From: Nonomuraea solani
Lineage (GTDB): Bacteria; Actinomycetota; Actinomycetes; Streptosporangiales; Streptosporangiaceae
Length of the DNA stretch: 64,000 nt
NCBI RefSeq assembly: GCF_900108335.1
Contig: NZ_FNVT01000006.1
Span: forward strand, 434,001 to 498,000
Direction of reading: 5' to 3'
A model generated the notes under the pieces. That model was given only the letters and a program-made list of their open reading frames with translations. It was not told the origin of the DNA and did no database searches. Shown in pieces: positions 1-9,200 of the stretch (positions are counted from its first letter, which is position 1; every line of letters begins with the position of its first letter). The position numbers and the translations under genes are program-made.

Positions 1-1204
1 CGGTGTGCTCCTCGGGCGCATGACTGACCCCGCCGGCGCTGGGCACGAAGATCATGCCGATCGGCGCCGCCGAGGCCATGATCTGCGCGTCGTGACCGGC
101 TCCGCTGGCCACCGTCCGGTTCGGCAGGCCGAGCTCCGAGCCGGCCCGCGCGATCACCCGCCGCAGGCCCGCGTCGGTGGCCACCGGCGTCGCGCGCATC
201 ACCGGGGCCAGCTCGATCGTCGTGCCGGTCAGGGTGGCGATCCTGTCCACGGCGGCACGCAGCGCGACCTCGGCGGCGCCCAGGCGGGCCGGGTCGGTGT
301 CGCGGAGCTCGGCCGTCAACCGGACCTGACCGGCGATCACGTTCGGCACGTTCGGCTCGGGGTTCAGCGCGCCCACCGTCGCGACCCGGCACGCGCCGGA
401 GCGGGCGAGCTCCTCGACGGCGAGCACGACCCGCGCGGCGGTGGCCATGGCGTCGCGGCGCATGTCCATGGGCGTCGTCCCGGCGTGGCCCTGCCGGCCG
501 CGCACCCGCGCCTCGAACAGGGTGCGCCCGACGATGCTCGTCACCACCCCGATCGGGACGCCGGCGCGCTCCAGGACCGGGCCCTGCTCGATGTGCAGCT
601 CCAGGAAGGCGCCGATCGAGCCGTCGGGCCAGGCGGCGTCGGCGATCCGGTCCAGATCGCCGCCGGCCTCGCGCAGCGGCCCGGCGATCGGGACGTCGTC
701 GCGGTCCACCGCCCGCCGGGGGTCGCGCAGCTCGCCGGTCAGGGCCATCGAGCCCCAGAACGCCTGCGGGAAGCGGGCGCCCTCCTCGTTGGTGAAGGCC
801 ACCATGACCGGCTCCCAGCTCAGCGGCTCGTCCCGGCCGGCCAGGACCCGCAGCGCCTCCAGCGCCGCGACCACCCCGTACGCGCCGTCGAGCCGCCCGC
901 CGTGCACCACGCTGTCGAGGTGCGAGCCCATCAGCAACGCCGGGCCCGCGGTGCGCCGGCGGCGGCGTACCACCAGGTTTCCCGCCGGATCGACGGCGGC
1001 CGCCAGCCCCGCCGCCTCGGCTCGGCCGATGAGGTGCCGGCGCGCGTCCGCGTCGGCGCGGCCGAAGCCGGGACGGGACACCCCGCCCCGGTCGTCGGCG
1101 CCGAAGCGGGCCAGCTCCGCGAGGTCGCGCAACAGGCGCGGGCCGTCGACGCGCGGGCCGTCCGTCACGACCCGTGTGCGCGACTTGGTTGCCGAAGAGC
1201 TCAT
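1..1204 (-). CDS. M20-family Zn-dependent amidohydrolase (allantoate / N-carbamoyl amino acid hydrolase type), partial
   Basis: Reading the minus strand from the ATG at 1204 gives about 401 residues, and the frame runs off the window edge, so the C-terminus is missing. Visible M20 features are a GSHLDSV metal-binding segment, a TNEEGARF acidic pair, LELHIEQGP, GHAGTTPMDMRRD in the lid/dimerisation domain, and GAGHDAQ near the window edge. This arrangement is typical of allantoate amidohydrolase, ureidoglycolate hydrolase and N-carbamoyl-L-amino-acid hydrolase. The family hydrolyses N-carbamoyl or ureido groups with two metal ions in the cytosol, so a role in purine or pyrimidine nitrogen salvage is likely. 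Substrate cannot be chosen from sequence alone. The LOG gene upstream ends one base before this start, so the two are probably co-transcribed. Confidence 0.88.
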   Translation of the reverse strand, partial: MSSSATKSRTRVVTDGPRVDGPRLLRDLAELARFGADDRGGVSRPGFGRADADARRHLIGRAEAAGLAAAVDPAGNLVVRRRRRTAGPALLMGSHLDSVVHGGRLDGAYGVVAALEALRVLAGRDEPLSWEPVMVAFTNEEGARFPQAFWGSMALTGELRDPRRAVDRDDVPIAGPLREAGGDLDRIADAAWPDGSIGAFLELHIEQGPVLERAGVPIGVVTSIVGRTLFEARVRGRQGHAGTTPMDMRRDAMATAARVVLAVEELARSGACRVATVGALNPEPNVPNVIAGQVRLTAELRDTDPARLGAAEVALRAAVDRIATLTGTTIELAPVMRATPVATDAGLRRVIARAGSELGLPNRTVASGAGHDAQIMASAAPIGMIFVPSAGGVSHAPEEHT

Positions 1205-1205
1205 C

Positions 1206-1871
1206 TCAACGCCTTTCCGCCTCGACGGCGACCCGTCCGGCCGCCTCGGTCGCGTACGCCTCCAGGCACCGCAGCGCGTCCTCGGCGCTGTCGGTCACCG
1301 AACAGTGCGGGCCGAAGCCGGGATTGATGAACCCCCAGTGCGCCAGGTCCCGCACCAGCGCGACGAACCGCTCCCAGAAGCCGTCCGCGTCGACCAGCAC
1401 GATCGGCTTCGCCAGCACCTTCAACTGGTTGAGGCTGATCACCTCCAGCACCTCGTCGAGCGTCCCGAACCCGCCCGGCAGAGCGACGAAGGCGTCCGCC
1501 CGGGTCAGGAGGGCGGTCTTGCGCTCGCCCATCGTCGTGGTCAGCACGGTGTCCTGCGGCGGCGCCGCGATGCCGCGCTCGCGTTCGAACAGGAACGTGG
1601 GGATGACGCCGGTGATCGGCGCGCCGTGGTGCTGGGCGGACCAGGCGACCTCGCCCATCAGTCCCGAACCGCCGCCGCCGTAGAGCAGCCGGTGCCCGCG
1701 GCTGCCGATCAGCCGCCCCAGCCTCCGGGCGGTCTCCGCGTCGCCGGCGCGCAGGCCGGGCCGGGCACCGCAGAAGACGCAGATCGTCAGGGGACGCGGC
1801 GCCGGGCCGCGGAATGTCTCATCGGCCGGCACTTCATCGGTCGGCACTGCCGACAACTCTCGCAGGGTCAT
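1206..1871 (-). CDS. LOG family protein (TIGR00730-type nucleotide phosphoribohydrolase)
   Basis: A 221-residue protein with the LOG signature PGGFGTLDE, preceded by a Rossmann-like GGGGSGLMGE loop. LOG proteins cleave ribose 5-phosphate from nucleoside monophosphates and release the free base. Plant and bacterial members activate cytokinins, while many actinobacterial members have unknown physiological substrates. The first ~30 residues are a non-conserved extension, so an internal start is possible, although the ATG at 1871 gives the longest frame. It lies directly upstream of the M20 hydrolase, which suggests a base or nucleoside salvage pair. It is divergent from the NRPS cluster and probably not part of it. 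Confidence 0.88.
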   Translation of the reverse strand: MTLRELSAVPTDEVPADETFRGPAPRPLTICVFCGARPGLRAGDAETARRLGRLIGSRGHRLLYGGGGSGLMGEVAWSAQHHGAPITGVIPTFLFERERGIAAPPQDTVLTTTMGERKTALLTRADAFVALPGGFGTLDEVLEVISLNQLKVLAKPIVLVDADGFWERFVALVRDLAHWGFINPGFGPHCSVTDSAEDALRCLEAYATEAAGRVAVEAERR

Positions 1872-2033
1872 GTCGATGGATGGAACACGCGCCGGCTATC
1901 ACCGGCCTGTCAGCGGCCGTCGGCAGACCGGTGAGAGATCGCCGATAGGACGGCGACAGGTCCCGGGTAGGCCGGCGTCCCACGATGGCTCAGACGTGAA
2001 CGAGCCCCGCCCGCTACCAGAAGGGATGGCCGC
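1872..2033. promoter_or_regulatory. Divergent intergenic region upstream of the NRPS cluster
   Basis: 162 bases between divergent genes. The only symmetric element I see is TCGCCG (1939-1944), six bases, then CGGCGA (1951-1956). An AGAAGGG Shine-Dalgarno sits about 8 bases before the GTG at 2034. No clear -35/-10 pair was recognised. It should hold promoters for both directions. Confidence 0.4.
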
Positions 2034-2495
2034 GTGCTTGCCACCGCAGTCGCCGCCGCCGCACCGGAGGTCCCCGTCCGGTCCGGCCGCGGGCACCTCA
2101 CCGTCCTGTTGTCCGGCACGTCCTCCGACGCGCACACCTGGAACCTGGTCTATCTGCAACTGCTGCTGGAGGAGGCCGGTCACACGGTGGTCAACCTGGG
2201 CGCCTGCGTACCGGACGACCTGCTGGTCGACCGCTGCCGCGACCTGCGCCCCGATCTGCTGGTGATGAGCAGTGTCAACGGGCACGGCCGCCGCGACGCC
2301 GCACAGGCGGGGCGCCGGCTGCGGCAGTGCCCGCAGACCGCCGGGGTGCCCGCGGTGGTCGGCGGCAAGCTCGGCATCGCCGACCGGCCCAACTCCCGTC
2401 TCGCGCCGGAACTGCTCGCGGCGGGCTTCGACCGGGTCTTCGGCGAACAGGTCAGCGAGCTGCTGGAGTACACCGCGTCGGTCCCGGCGCGATGA
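2034..2495 (+). CDS. Glutamate (methylaspartate) mutase, B12-binding small subunit
   Basis: A 153-residue protein homologous to GlmS/MutS, the cobalamin-binding subunit of glutamate mutase. With the E subunit this enzyme converts L-glutamate to (2S,3S)-3-methylaspartate by adenosylcobalamin radical chemistry. After a 20-residue lead come SDAHTW (the cobalamin-ligating D-x-H, without the usual following Gly), SSVNGHG and VGGKLG, which form the B12-binding Rossmann fold. The S-D-A-H-T-W-N variant resembles mutases in lipopeptide clusters such as friulimicin rather than clostridial ones, from memory. The GTG start is fixed by an AGAAGGG ribosome site. Its stop overlaps the next start by 4 bases (ATGA). 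It opens the cluster and supplies the 3-methylaspartate unit. Confidence 0.9.
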   Translation: MLATAVAAAAPEVPVRSGRGHLTVLLSGTSSDAHTWNLVYLQLLLEEAGHTVVNLGACVPDDLLVDRCRDLRPDLLVMSSVNGHGRRDAAQAGRRLRQCPQTAGVPAVVGGKLGIADRPNSRLAPELLAAGFDRVFGEQVSELLEYTASVPAR

Positions 2496-3745
2496 CCGCC
2501 GCCCCGTACGCGTTCGGCGCGTTCGTCGCCGCGGCGGCCGCCGACCAACGGGTCGTGGTGCAGCCCCGGATGGGCTTCGCCTCGCTGAGCCGTACCCGCG
2601 CCGGGCTGCGGGCCACCCGCGACGCCGCCCGCACCACCGCGGGGACGATCACCGTGGACAGCTACACCAGGGTCGGCGACCACGCGTCGGCGCGCCGGGC
2701 GCTGAGCGCCGGTGAGGACCTCAACGGCTTCCCGATCGTCGCGCACGGCGCCGACGCGATCCGGCGGATGCTCGACGGCGTGCGCGACCGGACGTTCCCG
2801 ATCCAGGTCCGGCACGGCTCCGCCGACCCCCGGCCGATCGTCGCCACGGCGCTGGACGCCGGCCTGGACGCCACCGAGGGCGGCCCGATCTCCTACTGCC
2901 TGCCCTACTCCCGCGCGCCGCTGACCGAGTCGGTGTCGAACTGGGCCCGCTGTGCCGGCATGCTCGCCGCCGGCATCGGCCCGGACCGCGAACCGCACCT
3001 GGAGACGTTCGGCGGCTGCATGCTCGGTCAGCTGACCCCGCCCGCCATGCTGGTGGCTCTCAGCCTGCTGGAGGCGTTGTTCTTCACCCAGCACGGGCTG
3101 CGCAGCGTCTCGCTCAGCTACGCCCAGCAGACCAACGAGGCGCAGGACCGCGAGGCGGTCGCCGCGCTGCGCACCCTGGCCGCCGAACGGCTCGCCGGCC
3201 TGGACTGGCACATCGTGATCTACACCTACATGGGGTTGTACCCGCGTACCGCGCAGGGCGCTTCGCGGCTGCTGAAGCAGGCGGCCCGGCTGACCGTCCA
3301 CAGCGGGGCCGCCCGGCTGATCGTGAAGACCACCGCCGAGGCGTACCGGATCCCGACGGTCGCCGAGAACGTGCGGGCCCTGCGCACCGCCGAGCGCGCG
3401 GCGGCGCGGGCGCGGGCCACGAGCCTTCCCGCGGTCGCCGACACCGGCGTGCTGGCCCAGGCCCGCGCGTTGGTCGAGGCGGTCCTGGAGCTCGCCCCCG
3501 ACGTCGGCACCGCCCTGATCCGCGCGTTCCGGCACGGCTACCTGGACGTGCCGTACTGCCTGCACCCGGACAACCAGGGCCGCACCCGCAGCTTCCTGGA
3601 CGGCGACGGCGTACTGCGCTGGTCGCGGATCGGCTCGCTGCCCCTCGGCGATCTGGTGGAACCGACGCGCCACCGCATGGGCGCCGGCGACCTGCTGGCC
3701 GCCCTGTCGTACGTACAGCGAACATTCGACGGACAAACGAGGTGA
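2492..3745 (+). CDS. Glutamate (methylaspartate) mutase, large E subunit
   Basis: 417 residues from the ATG at 2492, which overlaps the small-subunit stop; a longer in-frame reading upstream is spurious. Family motifs are QPRMGF near residue 25, TVDSYTR, LNGFPIV and GGPISYCLPY, all lining the TIM-barrel active site that binds adenosylcobalamin and glutamate. Clostridial E subunits are about 480 residues, so this is the shorter form seen in antibiotic clusters. With the preceding gene it forms 3-methylaspartate. The overlap implies translational coupling and a balanced subunit ratio. Confidence 0.9.
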   Translation: MTAAPYAFGAFVAAAAADQRVVVQPRMGFASLSRTRAGLRATRDAARTTAGTITVDSYTRVGDHASARRALSAGEDLNGFPIVAHGADAIRRMLDGVRDRTFPIQVRHGSADPRPIVATALDAGLDATEGGPISYCLPYSRAPLTESVSNWARCAGMLAAGIGPDREPHLETFGGCMLGQLTPPAMLVALSLLEALFFTQHGLRSVSLSYAQQTNEAQDREAVAALRTLAAERLAGLDWHIVIYTYMGLYPRTAQGASRLLKQAARLTVHSGAARLIVKTTAEAYRIPTVAENVRALRTAERAAARARATSLPAVADTGVLAQARALVEAVLELAPDVGTALIRAFRHGYLDVPYCLHPDNQGRTRSFLDGDGVLRWSRIGSLPLGDLVEPTRHRMGAGDLLAALSYVQRTFDGQTR

Positions 3746-3750
3746 ACCCC

Positions 3751-4734
3751 ATGACGCGGGTAGCGATACCGGAGCTACGTGATCACCTGACCTCGCCCAT
3801 CACCCGGGCGGCCCTGACCGTCCAGCGCCAGGTGCTGACCTGCGCCCGTGAGTTCCTGACCGCCGCCGGGTTCATGGAGCTGCAGGCGCCGATCGTGGGA
3901 CCGGTGACCGACCCCGGCGGACGCGGCGCGAAACCGGCCGACGTCGACCTCTACGGTTCCCGGTACAAGCTCATGACCAGCGCCATCCTGTACAAACAGG
4001 CGTCGCTGCTGATGTTCGACAAGATCTTCTTCATCTCGCCGTGCGTACGGCTGGAACCGCTGGAGACCGCGGCCACCGATCGGCACCTGGTGGAGTTCCA
4101 CCAGATCGATGTCGAGATGGCCGGCGCCTCCCGCGACGAGGCCATCGAGCTGGCGCAGAACCTCCTCCGGTACGTCGTGAGCGGCACCGCGAACCTGCGG
4201 CCCGACGCCCTGGAGGCCCTCGGCCGCGACACCGGCGCGTTCGCCGGTTACGGCGACGGCGACTTCGACCGGGTGACGCACGCCGAGGCGGTGCGCACGT
4301 TGCACGCCATCGGCCACGCCCAGCAGGCGGACGCCGAGATCGACTGGCCGGGCGAGGCCAAGTTGTCCGCCAAGGCGGCCCGGCCGTTCTTCATCGTCGA
4401 CTACCCGAAGGGGAGCCGGGGGTTCTACGACCGGGAGAGCGAGACCGAGCCCGGCCTGCTGCGCAACTTCGACCTGATCGCCCCGGAGGGCTACGGCGAG
4501 CTGGCCAGCGGCAGCGAACGCGAGTCCGGCTACCGGCGGATCATCGCCCGCATCCGCGAGTCCGGCGAGAACCCCGCCAAATACCAGTGGTACCTCGACC
4601 TGCTGCGCGCCGGCATACCGGCCAGCGCCGGCTTCGGCCTCGGCGTCGAACGACTGACCCGCTACGTCGCCGGGCTCGACGCGGTCTGGCAGGCCAGCGC
4701 CTACCCGAAGCTGCCCGGGACGGCGACGCCGTGA
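3751..4734 (+). CDS. Class II aminoacyl-tRNA-synthetase-like ligase (AsnRS/AsnA paralogue, no anticodon domain)
   Basis: About 327 residues that align with the catalytic core of asparaginyl/aspartyl-tRNA synthetases: a motif-2-like region around RLEPLETAATDRHLVEFHQID and motif 3 GFGLGVERL at the C-terminus. The N-terminal OB-fold anticodon-binding domain is absent. Stand-alone AsnRS cores and AsnA activate the aspartate beta-carboxylate and amidate it. Here the natural guess is 3-methylaspartate to 3-methylasparagine, or another ATP-dependent amide bond. I prefer the ATG at 3751 because GAGG (3739-3742) is spaced for it; a GTG at 3742 overlapping the mutase stop is the alternative. Its stop overlaps the next GTG. 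A duplicated, resistant AsnRS is less likely without a tRNA-binding domain. Confidence 0.75.
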   Translation: MTRVAIPELRDHLTSPITRAALTVQRQVLTCAREFLTAAGFMELQAPIVGPVTDPGGRGAKPADVDLYGSRYKLMTSAILYKQASLLMFDKIFFISPCVRLEPLETAATDRHLVEFHQIDVEMAGASRDEAIELAQNLLRYVVSGTANLRPDALEALGRDTGAFAGYGDGDFDRVTHAEAVRTLHAIGHAQQADAEIDWPGEAKLSAKAARPFFIVDYPKGSRGFYDRESETEPGLLRNFDLIAPEGYGELASGSERESGYRRIIARIRESGENPAKYQWYLDLLRAGIPASAGFGLGVERLTRYVAGLDAVWQASAYPKLPGTATP

Positions 4735-6026
4735 CCGGGCTCGTCGCGCACGGGTTCGCCGAGCAGCCGGTACGCCTGCGGGCCCGCCACGGCGTCGCGG
4801 CCCTGTTCCCCGACGCCCGCGGCTACGGAAGCGCCCTGTTCGGCGCCCGGTCCGGCCCTCAGGACGCCACTGACGGCGACCCGCTGGAGGCCGCCCGGCT
4901 GGTGCCGCCGGTGTTCATGCCCAACCGGCTGGAGAAGCTCATCGAACTCGGCCGCGAACCCACCTACCGCGACGTCGACCTGTCGACCGTGATCGGCGCC
5001 CTGCGCTCGCCGCTGCCGGTCTACGTCTCCGCGTTCGGCTCGACCCGGGCCGCCGGCGACGAGCTGGGCGTGGCGGTCAGCAGGCAGGCGGCGGCCCTGG
5101 GACTGCCGATGGTGATCGGCGAGAACGTCGTGCCCGTCAACGGCCTCGGCCGCGACGGCGGACCGGCCGGCCGGTCCCTGCTGGCCCGGCTGCGCGCCTA
5201 CTCCGCCGAGGCCGACGACACGAGCGGCGGGGTCGTCGTTCAGCAGAGCACCGAGGACGCCGACGCCGAGGTCTGGCAGCTCGTCTACGGCGACCCGTCC
5301 ACGCAGCGGCTGCTCGCCTCGGGCCGGCTGGCGTTCGAGCTCAAGCTCGGCCAGGGCGCCAAGCCCGGTCTCGGCGGCATGACCCTGGTGGACCGGACGT
5401 CCGCGCGGCGGCTGGCCGACCGCTACGACCTGGAGGAGTTGCTCGACCCCGGCTCCGGCTCGGCCTCGGTGTTGCGGTGCGGCACGCCGGGCACGTTCAC
5501 CGCCGAGATCCTGGCCCAGCAGATCCGCTTCATGCGCAACAACTTCCCCCGGGTCCGGATCTGGGTGAAACTGCACCCCGGTCGCGACGTCGCCGAGGCC
5601 GCCACCGTCGCGCGGACCGCCGGCGCCGACGCCGTCACGGTGGACGGCGCGGAGGGCGGCACCGGCTGGGCGCCCTCGGCCTTCCTCGGACACGTCGGCC
5701 TGCCGCTGCACGAGTGCCTGCGCCGGCTGGGCCGGGGACGGCCCGGTCTGCTGGTGTCCGGCCGCATGTGGGAGGGCACCCGCGCGGTGAAGTGCCTGGC
5801 GCTGGGCGCCACCGCCGTCGGGCTGGGCCGCGCGGCCATGCTCGCCGCCGACGAGGACCCGCGGGCCGGGCTGATCCGGCTGGTGCGATGCCTGGCGCTG
5901 GAGATGCGGATGCTGATCAGCGCCCTCGGCCAGTACGCGCCCGCCGCGCTGAGCCCGCACGACGTCTGGAACCCGGCCGGCTCCGCCGCCGACCACACAC
6001 CTGAGCTGCAAGGAGTAGCGCCGTGA
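4731..6026 (+). CDS. FMN-binding glutamate-synthase-domain protein (GltB2-like, no glutaminase domain)
   Basis: 431 residues from the GTG at 4731, overlapping the previous stop. It matches the glutamate synthase FMN barrel: FELKLGQGAKPGLGG near residue 205, WVKLHPG, and VDGAEGGTG for phosphate/FMN binding. It lacks the N-terminal Cys glutaminase domain and the usual [3Fe-4S] loop cysteines are not evident. Stand-alone GltS barrels reductively aminate 2-oxo acids or act as uncharacterised FMN oxidoreductases. In this operon it may redox-modify or aminate a methylaspartate-derived intermediate. That role is inference. The stop overlaps the MbtH start. Confidence 0.75.
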   Translation: MTGLVAHGFAEQPVRLRARHGVAALFPDARGYGSALFGARSGPQDATDGDPLEAARLVPPVFMPNRLEKLIELGREPTYRDVDLSTVIGALRSPLPVYVSAFGSTRAAGDELGVAVSRQAAALGLPMVIGENVVPVNGLGRDGGPAGRSLLARLRAYSAEADDTSGGVVVQQSTEDADAEVWQLVYGDPSTQRLLASGRLAFELKLGQGAKPGLGGMTLVDRTSARRLADRYDLEELLDPGSGSASVLRCGTPGTFTAEILAQQIRFMRNNFPRVRIWVKLHPGRDVAEAATVARTAGADAVTVDGAEGGTGWAPSAFLGHVGLPLHECLRRLGRGRPGLLVSGRMWEGTRAVKCLALGATAVGLGRAAMLAADEDPRAGLIRLVRCLALEMRMLISALGQYAPAALSPHDVWNPAGSAADHTPELQGVAP

Positions 6027-6259
6027 CCAATCCGTTCGAGTCCGACGACAACCGATACTTCGTCCTGGTCAACGCCGAGCGCCAGCACTCGCTGTGGCCG
6101 GTCACGGCCGCCGTGCCGGCCGGCTGGTCGGTGGCGCACGGCGGCGACACCCGCGACGCCTGCCTGCGCTACGTCGAGCAGAACTGGACGGACCTGCGGC
6201 CGGCCGGCCTGATCGCCGAGATGGACGGGCCGGACGCCGTCACCGGCCGGGAGCGGTGA
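6023..6259 (+). CDS. MbtH-like protein
   Basis: 78 residues with the whole MbtH signature: NPFE at the start, YFVLVNAERQHSLWP, PAGW, CLRYVEQNWTDLRP. MbtH proteins bind NRPS adenylation domains and are needed for their folding or activity. It lies 4 bases upstream of the Ser-type NRPS gene and is translationally coupled (GTGA) to the glutamate-synthase-like gene, so it is expected to serve one or both adenylation domains of this cluster. Confidence 0.95.
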   Translation: MTNPFESDDNRYFVLVNAERQHSLWPVTAAVPAGWSVAHGGDTRDACLRYVEQNWTDLRPAGLIAEMDGPDAVTGRER

Positions 6260-6263
6260 CACC

Positions 6264-9200
6264 ATGACCCAGGACTCCCCGGTCGTACCGGCCGGCACCC
6301 TGGTGACGCTGCTGCGCGAGCAGGCCGCCCGGACCCCGCACGCCCGCGCGGTGGTCGCCGAGGACGCCTGCCTCAGCTACGCCGAGCTCGACGCCCGCGC
6401 CGACCGGCTGGCCCGGCGGCTGCGACGCGCCGGGGCCGGCCCGGAGCGGGTCGTCGCCGTCGCCGTGCCCCGCGGCGCCGGCCTGGTGGTGGCGATCGTC
6501 GCGGTGCTCAAAGCCGGCGCCGCGTATCTGCCGCTGGACCCAGGCGACCCGCCGCAGCGGCGCCGTCTCATGCTGACCGACGCCGGAGCCGTCGCCGCCG
6601 TCACGCCTGACGCCGAGCCCGGCGACGCCTTCGAGGGCGTCGTCACCGTAGATGTGAACGACGCGGCCGCGACCGGCGAGCCGCCGGCCGCGCTGCCCGA
6701 GGCCCGGCCCGGCAACCTGGCGTACGTCATCTACACCTCCGGCTCGACCGGACGCCCCAAAGGCGTCGGGATCACCCACCGGGCCATCGTCAACCGCCTG
6801 GCCTGGATGCAGGCGCGGTACGACCTGCGGCCCGACGACCGGGTCCTGCAGAAGACACCGGCCGGGTTCGACGTGTCCGTGTGGGAGTTCTTCTGGCCTC
6901 TGCTGCACGGCGCGACGCTGGTCATGGCCCGCCCGGACGGCCACCGCGACCCCGCCTACCTGGCCGAGGTCGTGCGCCGCGAGCGGATCACCACCCTGCA
7001 CTTCGTGCCCTCGATGCTCGCGGCCTTCCTGCGGGCCGAGCCCGGGACGCCGCTGCCGAGCGTACGACGGGTGTTGTGCAGCGGTGAGGCTCTTCCCGCA
7101 GAGACGGTCCACCGCTTCCACCGGGCGCACGACGCCGAGCTGCACAACCTCTACGGCCCCACCGAGGCCGCCGTGGACGTGACCGCGTGGCCCTGCCCGC
7201 CGGGCATGCCGGACGACCCGGTGCCGATCGGCCTGCCGGTGTGGAACACCGGCGTGCGTGTGCTCGACGGCGCGCTGCGCCCGGTCGCCGACGGCGAGAC
7301 CGGCGAGTTGTACCTGACCGGCGTCCAGCTGGCCCGCGGCTACCTGGGCCGGCCGGGGCTCACCGCCACCCGCTTCGTGGCCGACCCGTTCGGCGCTCCA
7401 GGCGAGCGCATGTACCGGACCGGCGATCTCGGCCGGCGCCGGCCCGACGGCGCGTTCGAGTACGCCGGCCGCGTCGACAACCAGGTCAAGCTGCGCGGAC
7501 AGCGGGTCGAGCTCGGCGAGATCGAGTCGGTGCTGACCGGTCACCCGGCGGTCGAGCAGGCCGCGGTGCTGGTCCGCGAGAACACCGGAGGCCACCGGCA
7601 CCTGGTGGGGTACCTGGTCGCCGCCGAGCCGGTGGCGGACGACGACCTGGAGGCGTACCTGGCCGCGCGGCTGCCGGCGCACATGGTGCCCGCCCGCTAC
7701 GTCACGCTGGACGAGTTGCCGGTGACCGCCAACGGCAAGCTCGACCGGGCCGCCCTGGCCGCGATCGAACCGCGGCGGACCGGCGGCGGCCGGGCCGCCC
7801 GCACCGAGCCGGAGCGGCTGGTGTGCGGCATTTTCGCCGAGGTCCTGGGCCTGCCGTCGGTCCGCCCCGACGAGGGCTTCCTGCGTCTCGGGGGCGACAG
7901 CATCCAGGCCATCGACGCCGCCGGGCGGATCACCCGCGCCGGGCTGCCGGTGGCCGTCCGCGACGTCATGGGCGCCCGTACGGCCGCCGCGCTCGCCGAA
8001 CGCGCGCTGACGCGCCCGGCGCCCACCGTCGCCGAAGCGCCCGAGGCCGGATGGGGCGCCGTGCCCATGACCCCGATCATGCACTGGCTGCGCGAGCGGG
8101 GCGGGCCGGCCGACGCGTTCGGCCAGCGGCTGGTGCTGCGGATCCCGGCGCAGGTCACCGCCGCCTGGCTGACCGGCGCGCTGCGGCGGCTGCTGGAGGT
8201 CCACGACATGCTCCGGGTGCGCCGGCGGATCACCGCCGACGGGCGGTGGGAGCTCGTCGTGCCCCCGCCGGACGACGTGGACGCCCGGCGGTGCGTCACC
8301 GAGGTGCCACTGGACGGCCGCACCGGTCCGGCCGCCGGCGAGCTGATCCGCGCGGAGCTGGCCGCCGCGCAGCGGCGCCTGAGCCTCGACGAGGGACGGC
8401 TGGTCCAGGCCGTCCTGTTCAGCGCCGGACCGGACCGGCAGGCCGTGCTCGGCCTGGTCGTCAACCATCTGTGTGTGGACGGCGTCTCGTGGCGCGTCCT
8501 CCTCAACGACCTGCGCGAGGCCTGGCACGCCGGCCCCGGATGGCGGCCCGCCCCGGCGGTGACCACGTTCCGCACCTGGGCGCGGCTGCTGAACGGCGAG
8601 GCACGCTCCGACGCCCGGCCGGAGGCGGCGGCGTACTGGTCGTCGGCGCTGGACCCCGGCCGCGCCCGCCTCGGGCGGCGGCCGTTGGACGCCCGCACCG
8701 ACCACGAGTCACCGGACCACCTGCTCACGCTCGACCTGGACCCGGCCACCACCGAGCGGCTCGTGAGCCCGGCCACCGGCCCCGGCTCCCCCACGATCAA
8801 CGACCTGCTGCTCACCGGCCTCGCCCTGGCGGTGCGCGAGCGGGCCCACCGCGACGGCACGCCGGACGAGCCGGTCGTCCTGGACGTGGAGGGGCACGGA
8901 CGGCAGGACCGCGACGGCACCGACCTGTCCAGGACCGTCGGCTGGTTCACCACCCTGTTCCCGGTCCGGCTGCTCAAGGCCGGGGGCACATTCCACGACG
9001 ACCCGCTGGCGGCCCTCCGGCTGGTACGCGAGCAACTGCGCGACATTCCGGACAAGGGCCTGGAGTACGGCGTGCACCGGTACCTGCGCGCGCCGGGCGA
9101 GCACGTCGCGGGCTCCGAGCCGGAGATCGGGTTCAACTATCTGGGCCGCTTCGACGGCGGTGGCACCGGCGACTGGACGATCGTCGCCGACTTCGGCGTG

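Noticed and set aside
5..1327. Long plus-strand reading frame opposite the M20 hydrolase
   Set aside because: The product is low-complexity and unlike any protein, while the minus strand shows clear M20 motifs. It is a high-GC shadow.
3742..3750. GTG at 3742 as the start of the AsnRS-like ligase
   Set aside because: GAGG is optimally placed for the ATG at 3751 and too close to the GTG. Kept only as an alternative.
6240..8705. 821-codon minus-strand frame under the first NRPS
   Set aside because: Antisense shadow of a verified NRPS gene; Gly/Arg/Ala/Gln-rich without motifs.
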